A stretch of 64,000 nt of DNA from Pseudomonas costantinii. GTDB taxonomy: Bacteria; Pseudomonadota; Gammaproteobacteria; Pseudomonadales; Pseudomonadaceae. Positions within the stretch are counted from its first letter, which is position 1. The number at the start of each line of letters is the position of its first letter. Below, in pieces: positions 59,694-64,000 of the stretch. The DNA is taken from the NCBI RefSeq assembly GCF_001870435.1, contig NZ_MDDR01000035.1, forward strand, positions 124,001-188,000, read 5' to 3'. The notes beneath the pieces were generated by a model, which worked only from the letters and a program-made list of their open reading frames with translations, was not told where the DNA came from and did not search any database. The position numbers and the translations under genes were made by a program.

Positions 59694-60773
59694 TTATCGG
59701 CGGGTCAGCAGGACACCGGATTCCATATGGTGCGTCCACGGGAACTGGTCAAACATCGCACACTGGGTAATACGGTGAGTGTCGTGCAACTGCGCGATGT
59801 TCGCCGCCAACGTCTCCGGGTTGCAGGAGATGTAGAGGATGTTGTCGAAGCGTCGGGTCAGTTCGCACGTGTCCGGGTCCATGCCGGCGCGCGGCGGGTC
59901 GACGAACACGCTACCGAACGCGTAGCTTTTCAGGTCGATGCCGTGCAAACGTCGGAACGGGCGCACTTCGTTCAGCGCCTCGGTGAGTTCTTCGGCAGAC
60001 AGGCGCACCAGGGTGACGTTATCCACCGCGTTTTCATCAAGGTTGCTCAGGGCCGCATTCACCGAGGTCTTGCTGATCTCGGTGGCCAGCACTTTGCGCA
60101 CGCGGGTCGCCAGGGGCAGGGTGAAGTTGCCGTTGCCGCAATACAGCTCAAGCAAATCATCCGGGCGATCGCCCAGCGCTGCATACGCCCAGTTGAGCAT
60201 CTTCTGGTTCACCGTGCCGTTGGGCTGGGTAAACGCGCCTTCGGGTTGGCGATAGCTGAACGTGCGACCACCGACCTCGAATTTCTCGACCACGTAGTCT
60301 TGGCCGATCACATCGCGCTTGCCCTTGGAGCGGCCGATGATGCTGACATTCAAGTCGGCAGCCAGCTTGTTCGCGGCGGTGTGCCAATGCTCATCCAGCG
60401 GGCGGTGATAGCACAGGGTGATCATCGCGTCGCCAGCCAGGGTGGTGAGGAACTCCACCTGGAACAGCTTATGGCTCAACGCGGCGCTGGCTTGCCAGGC
60501 AGCCTTGAGTTGCGGCATCAACTGGTTGATACGAAGGCCTGCGATGGGGAACTCTTCGATCAGGATCGGCGTGCGCTTGTCGTCCTGGGAGAACATCGCG
60601 TAGTGGCGCTCACCCCCTTCGCGCCACAGGCGGAACTCCGCCCGCAGGCGGAAGTTCTGCAGCGGCGAGTCGAATACCTGTGGCTCGGGTGCATCGAACG
60701 GTGCCAGCAGGTCACGCAAGCGCGTGACCTTGTCTTGCAGTTGAGCGGTGTAGCTTGCGGCGTCAAAAGTCAT
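59694..60773 (-). CDS. trmA: tRNA (uracil-5-)-methyltransferase
   Basis: Makes m5U54 in the T-loop of tRNA. SAM-dependent enzyme of 359 residues. LLELYCGNGNFTLPLA is the SAM loop, VFVDPPRAGMDPDT holds the catalytic Asp region, and ILYISCNPETLAANI carries the nucleophilic Cys. There is no TRAM domain, as expected for TrmA. Its start overlaps the purine permease stop by 4 bases, so it is probably co-transcribed with it. Confidence 0.96.
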   Translation of the reverse strand: MTFDAASYTAQLQDKVTRLRDLLAPFDAPEPQVFDSPLQNFRLRAEFRLWREGGERHYAMFSQDDKRTPILIEEFPIAGLRINQLMPQLKAAWQASAALSHKLFQVEFLTTLAGDAMITLCYHRPLDEHWHTAANKLAADLNVSIIGRSKGKRDVIGQDYVVEKFEVGGRTFSYRQPEGAFTQPNGTVNQKMLNWAYAALGDRPDDLLELYCGNGNFTLPLATRVRKVLATEISKTSVNAALSNLDENAVDNVTLVRLSAEELTEALNEVRPFRRLHGIDLKSYAFGSVFVDPPRAGMDPDTCELTRRFDNILYISCNPETLAANIAQLHDTHRITQCAMFDQFPWTHHMESGVLLTRR

Positions 60774-62065
60774 GCGTTGAACCAGCCCAGCTTGATCACG
60801 AACAGAATCGACAGGATCACCAGTGCCGGGTTCAGCTCACGGTAGCGGCCCGAAAGCAGCTTGATGGCGGTCCAGGCGATGAAACCGAAGGCGATGCCGT
60901 TGGCGATGGAGTAAGTGAAGGGCATCGCCAGGGCGGTGATCACCACCGGCGCTGCAACAGTGATGTCATCCCAGTCGATTTCCGCCAGGCCCGAGGTCAT
61001 CAGCACGGCGACGAACAGCAGTGCCGGTGCCGTCGCGAATGCTGGAACGCTGGCCGCCAGTGGCGAGAAGAACAGCGCCAGCAGGAACAGGATCGCGACC
61101 ACGATGGCGGTCAAACCGGTACGGCCACCGGCGCTCACGCCCGCAGCGGATTCGATGTAGCTGGTGGTGGTCGACGTACCCAGCAGGGAACCGGCCATGG
61201 CGGCGGTGCTGTCGGCGATCAGCGCACGGCCCATTTTCGGCATGTGGCCGTCCTTGCCCATCAAGCCGGCGCGCTTGGCGACGCCGATCAGGGTGCCGGA
61301 GTTGTCGAACAGGTCAACGAACAGGAACGCGAAGATCACGCTGACCAAGCCAATATCCAGCGCGCCTTTGATATCCAGTTGCAGGAAGGTCGGAGCCAGG
61401 GACGGTGGCATCGAGGTCACGCCGCCGAACGGGGTGAAGCCCATGGCGATGGAAACGATGGTCACCGCCAGAATGCCGATCAGCACCGCGCCGCGCACGG
61501 CCAGGGCTTCCAGCGCAACGATCAGCGCGAAACCGAGGGTGGCGAGGATCGGCGCCGGTTGTTTCAGGTCGCCCAGGCCCACCATGGTGGCCGGGTTGCT
61601 GACCACGATGCCGGCGTTGTGCAGGGCGATCAGCGCCAGGAACAGGCCGATACCCGCGGCAATCGCCGAGCGCAGGGGCAGGGGGATGCTGTTGATGATC
61701 CATTCACGGATGCGGAAGATCGACAGCAGGAAGAACAGCACCGCCGAAATAAACACTGCGCCCAGCGCCACTTGCCAGGTATGGCCCATGTGCAGGACCA
61801 CGGTGTAGGTAAAGAAGGCGTTGAGGCCCATGCCCGGCGCCAGCGCGATCGGGTAGTTGGCGATCAGGCCCATCACGGTCGAACCGATGGCGGCTGCCAG
61901 GCAGGTCGCGACAAACACCGCGCCCTTGTCCATGCCGGTCTCGCCGAGGATGCTCGGGTTCACGAACAGAATGTAGGCCATGGCCAGAAAGGTCGTGATA
62001 CCCGCGAGAATCTCGGTGCGCACGTTTGTATTGTGTGCTTTGAGTTGAAACAGCTTTTCCAGCAT
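60770..62065 (-). CDS. NCS2 purine permease (AzgA/AdeP type)
   Basis: Inner-membrane transporter of 431 residues with about 14 helices. EILAGITTFLAMAYILFVNP and NYPIALAPGMGLNAFFTYTV open the protein, and LLGTSTTTSYIESAAGVSAG is the central AzgA-family motif. Relatives import adenine, guanine or hypoxanthine. The 222 bases upstream hold its promoter; no purine riboswitch was recognised. The exact base transported is not deducible. Confidence 0.93.
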   Translation of the reverse strand: MLEKLFQLKAHNTNVRTEILAGITTFLAMAYILFVNPSILGETGMDKGAVFVATCLAAAIGSTVMGLIANYPIALAPGMGLNAFFTYTVVLHMGHTWQVALGAVFISAVLFFLLSIFRIREWIINSIPLPLRSAIAAGIGLFLALIALHNAGIVVSNPATMVGLGDLKQPAPILATLGFALIVALEALAVRGAVLIGILAVTIVSIAMGFTPFGGVTSMPPSLAPTFLQLDIKGALDIGLVSVIFAFLFVDLFDNSGTLIGVAKRAGLMGKDGHMPKMGRALIADSTAAMAGSLLGTSTTTSYIESAAGVSAGGRTGLTAIVVAILFLLALFFSPLAASVPAFATAPALLFVAVLMTSGLAEIDWDDITVAAPVVITALAMPFTYSIANGIAFGFIAWTAIKLLSGRYRELNPALVILSILFVIKLGWFNA

Positions 62066-62287
62066 GCCGGCTCCCTGTGACGCTATTTTGCGTCGTTATT
62101 TGTTGACCTCTAAGTCAAAGCACAAACTGCGCCAAGCGCCTGTGGTTTCAGAGAGGATCGGAAAAAGCGGCGCATCATACCAGCAGCCGAGGCCCTGTGG
62201 CGCACGGGGTTGGCTTTGTGGCGCATGGCTGTGAATCATGGCCTTGAGGCATACTGCGCCGACGTTTATTACAAGGTCATCAACAGC

Positions 62288-62734
62288 ATGAAAAAAGCCA
62301 ACGCGTGGAGTCTAGCTCTGATCGCCTGTATCAGCCTGTGGCTAGGTGCGGCACCGGCATGGGGCGCGGCTGCACCGGCCTTGAGCGAGGTGCGCGTGTT
62401 CAAGGTCGAGTCGGCGCGTTGTTCTGAAACCATTCCCGAACGGGCCAGCAGCACCCAGATGTGCGAACACCGTGGGCACGTCAGGGTCTCGGTGATGGAA
62501 GTCGGCCTGGGCAACAATCCGATGGGCCGCTTCGATGGCGCGGAGTTGGACGGACAGCGCACGCCGGTGTGCCAGGTCGGTAACATCAGCCAGGCCTGCA
62601 ATGGGGCAGGCACGGTAATGGGGTACATCTATGTGTTTGACCTGAACGTCGAAGCCCAAGGCTGGTTCGAGTACAGCAATTCCTCGATCAACGGCCCGCA
62701 AAACACCTTGAAGACGATGCTCAACATCCGTTGA
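62288..62734 (+). CDS. Small secreted protein, possible DUF4879 member
   Basis: Protein of 148 residues with signal peptide MKKANAWSLALIACISLWLG to about residue 36 (AWGAAA). The mature part has four Cys (ESARCSETI, TQMCEHRG, PVCQVGN, QACNGAG) and the sequence RVSVMEVGLGNNPMGRFDG. It ends EYSNSSINGPQNTLKTMLNI. This ordering resembles, from memory, the Bacillus YolA/DUF4879 fold. The start is set by the signal peptide. It is convergent with the MFS gene, with no gap. Confidence 0.65.
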   Translation: MKKANAWSLALIACISLWLGAAPAWGAAAPALSEVRVFKVESARCSETIPERASSTQMCEHRGHVRVSVMEVGLGNNPMGRFDGAELDGQRTPVCQVGNISQACNGAGTVMGYIYVFDLNVEAQGWFEYSNSSINGPQNTLKTMLNIR

Positions 62735-63973
62735 TCAAGGCTTCGTCTCTTCCACCGGCACATGCATGCGGTCGCGGTTGGCCAAGCTCGGAAACAGCTT
62801 GATCCACACCCCCGTCACCACCAGCGTACCGATCCCGCCCATGACCACGGCGGGCACGGTGCCGAACCAGTGGGCGGTGATCCCGGATTCGAATTCGCCC
62901 AGTTGATTGGATGCGCCGATAAACAGGCCGTTGACTGCGCTGACCCGCCCTCGCATTTCATCCGGCGTCTCCAACTGCACGAACGAGGCACGGATCACCA
63001 TGCTGATCATGTCCGCCGCGCCGAGCACCACCAGCACCGCCAGGGAAAACCAGAACGACGTCGACAGGCCGAAAGCGATGGTCGCCACGCCGAACACGCC
63101 AACGGCGGTGAACATCACGCGGCCGACATGCCGGTCCACCGCGAACCGGGCCAACCACAATGACATCAACAGCGCGCCCACCGCCGGTGCCGAGCGCAGC
63201 AGGCCCAGGCCCCAGGCGCCGGTCAGCAGAATGTCCTTGGCGAACACCGGCAGTAACGCGGTGGCGCCGCCCAGCAACACCGCGAACAGGTCGAGGGAAA
63301 TCGCCCCGAGGATGTCCGGCCGGCTGCGGATAAAGCGGATACCGGCCAGCAGCGAATCCAGGGTGGCCTTGCCTTTATTCAACGGGGTCTGGCGGGCGGG
63401 CAGGTTGAGGGTCAGCACACAGGCAATCAGGTACAGCACCACGGTGGGGCCATACACCCACACGCTGCCAAACGCATACAGCAAACCGCCGAGGGCTGGT
63501 GCGACGATGGTCGCCAGTTGCTGGGCCGATTGCGACGAGGCCACGGCCCGCGGAAATAGCGCGGTAGGCACGATGCTCGGCAGCAGCGCCTGGGTGGTGG
63601 GCATTTCAAAGGAGCGTGCGGCGCCCAGCAGGAAGGCGAGGATAAAGATCATCTCGCGGGTCACGTTGCCGGTCAGGCCGCCGATGGCCAGGGACAGTGC
63701 GATCAGCGCCTGAACGGTCTGGCAAATGGCGGCGACCTTGCGCCGCTCATAGCGGTCGGCTACGTGCCCGGTGTGCAGCATGAACAGCACGCGCGGGATG
63801 AACTCCACCAGGCCGACCAAACCCAAGTCCAGTACGTTGCCGGTCAGTTGGTAAAGGTTCCAGCCGATAGCCACGGTGAGCATCTGGAAGCCGCTGGCGG
63901 TGAAGATCCGCGCCAGCCAGAACGCGATGAAAGGGCGGTGGTGACGCAACAGCAACGCGGGTTCACTAGGCAT
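62735..63973 (-). CDS. MFS exporter, EntS/DHA3-like
   Basis: Transporter of 412 residues with 10-12 helices. LARIFTASGFQMLTVAIGWN begins helix 1, and FMLHTGHVADRYERRKVAAI is the loop 2-3 motif. RSFEMPTTQALLPSIVPTAL is a stretch shared with EntS-like and macrolide-type exporters. The C-terminal half has VRASFVQLETPDEMRGRVSA. The ligand is unknown and no siderophore genes are adjacent. The start is 28 bases from the window edge, so upstream context is missing. Confidence 0.9.
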   Translation of the reverse strand: MPSEPALLLRHHRPFIAFWLARIFTASGFQMLTVAIGWNLYQLTGNVLDLGLVGLVEFIPRVLFMLHTGHVADRYERRKVAAICQTVQALIALSLAIGGLTGNVTREMIFILAFLLGAARSFEMPTTQALLPSIVPTALFPRAVASSQSAQQLATIVAPALGGLLYAFGSVWVYGPTVVLYLIACVLTLNLPARQTPLNKGKATLDSLLAGIRFIRSRPDILGAISLDLFAVLLGGATALLPVFAKDILLTGAWGLGLLRSAPAVGALLMSLWLARFAVDRHVGRVMFTAVGVFGVATIAFGLSTSFWFSLAVLVVLGAADMISMVIRASFVQLETPDEMRGRVSAVNGLFIGASNQLGEFESGITAHWFGTVPAVVMGGIGTLVVTGVWIKLFPSLANRDRMHVPVEETKP

Positions 63974-64000
63974 CGGGAATTCAGGTCAGGACCGGGGGGG

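Noticed and set aside
62066..62287. Possible purine riboswitch or PurR site ahead of the NCS2 permease
   Set aside because: No conserved aptamer core or clear PurR palindrome was recognised.

Overview
This window is chromosomal DNA of a fluorescent Pseudomonas, most likely of the P. fluorescens group. The evidence is high GC, the gene order lptE-leuS / lnt-corC-ybeY-ybeZ-miaB / hemL-thiE-thiD-ladS-aidB-amn familiar from pseudomonads, REPIN-type repeats with TGTGGGAGCTGGCTTG arms, and a complete HasA hemophore locus. No rRNA, tRNA, CRISPR array, phage or intact insertion sequence was found.

Layout. 1-9993: core genes, mostly on the minus strand. These are outer-membrane biogenesis (lptE, cut by the window edge), leucyl-tRNA synthetase, apolipoprotein N-acyltransferase with its corC-ybeY-ybeZ operon, and miaB. 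10.1-20.8 kb: DUF1820, a SEL1-repeat protein, the hemL-thiE-thiD operon, the hybrid sensor LadS (Gac/Rsm network), an AidB-type acyl-CoA dehydrogenase, AMP nucleosidase and RluE. 20.8-31.3 kb: small membrane and lipoproteins, an Lrp-type regulator, a DUF6515 protein with a low-complexity N-terminus, a FieF-type metal exporter, HrpB helicase, a DNase I-like hydrolase, YciC, DUF2076, and an adjacent NYN-domain plus DEDDh exonuclease pair.

31.3-33.2 kb is a small accessory islet, bounded by two almost identical 113-bp hairpin repeats in direct orientation. It holds a DUF6124 gene and a low-GC two-gene operon coding for an STM2901-like protein and an acyl-carrier-like protein without the phosphopantetheine serine. 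33.2-44.1 kb returns to housekeeping and accessory functions: Lrp and EamA exporter, RhlE, a TIGR03862 flavoprotein, a deacetylase, TesB, a HAD hydrolase, an alpha/beta hydrolase, a YpfJ metallopeptidase and a second DMT exporter.

44.1-49.8 kb is a quinate/shikimate catabolic cluster: an MFS importer, a QuiC-type 3-dehydroshikimate dehydratase fused to an HPPD-like domain, a TetR regulator, a shikimate dehydrogenase paralogue and type II dehydroquinase. Both promoter regions carry a 15-bp palindrome matching the recalled P. putida PcaR box, which suggests co-control with the protocatechuate/beta-ketoadipate pathway.

49.8-59.6 kb is the heme-acquisition locus hasI-hasS-hasR-hasA-hasD-hasE-hasF: ECF sigma factor, FecR-type sensor, TonB-dependent receptor, secreted hemophore, and a three-part type I secretion system. 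Fur-like boxes precede hasI and hasR, and stem-loops lie at three of the gene junctions. The window ends with trmA, a purine-type NCS2 permease, a small secreted protein and an MFS exporter.

A 113-128 bp four-hairpin repeat occurs four times (10459, 31301, 33065, 36087), each time immediately after the end of a plus-strand gene. REP/REPIN-like palindromes fill several other gene junctions. All family assignments come from reading the translated sequences; no database search was run.
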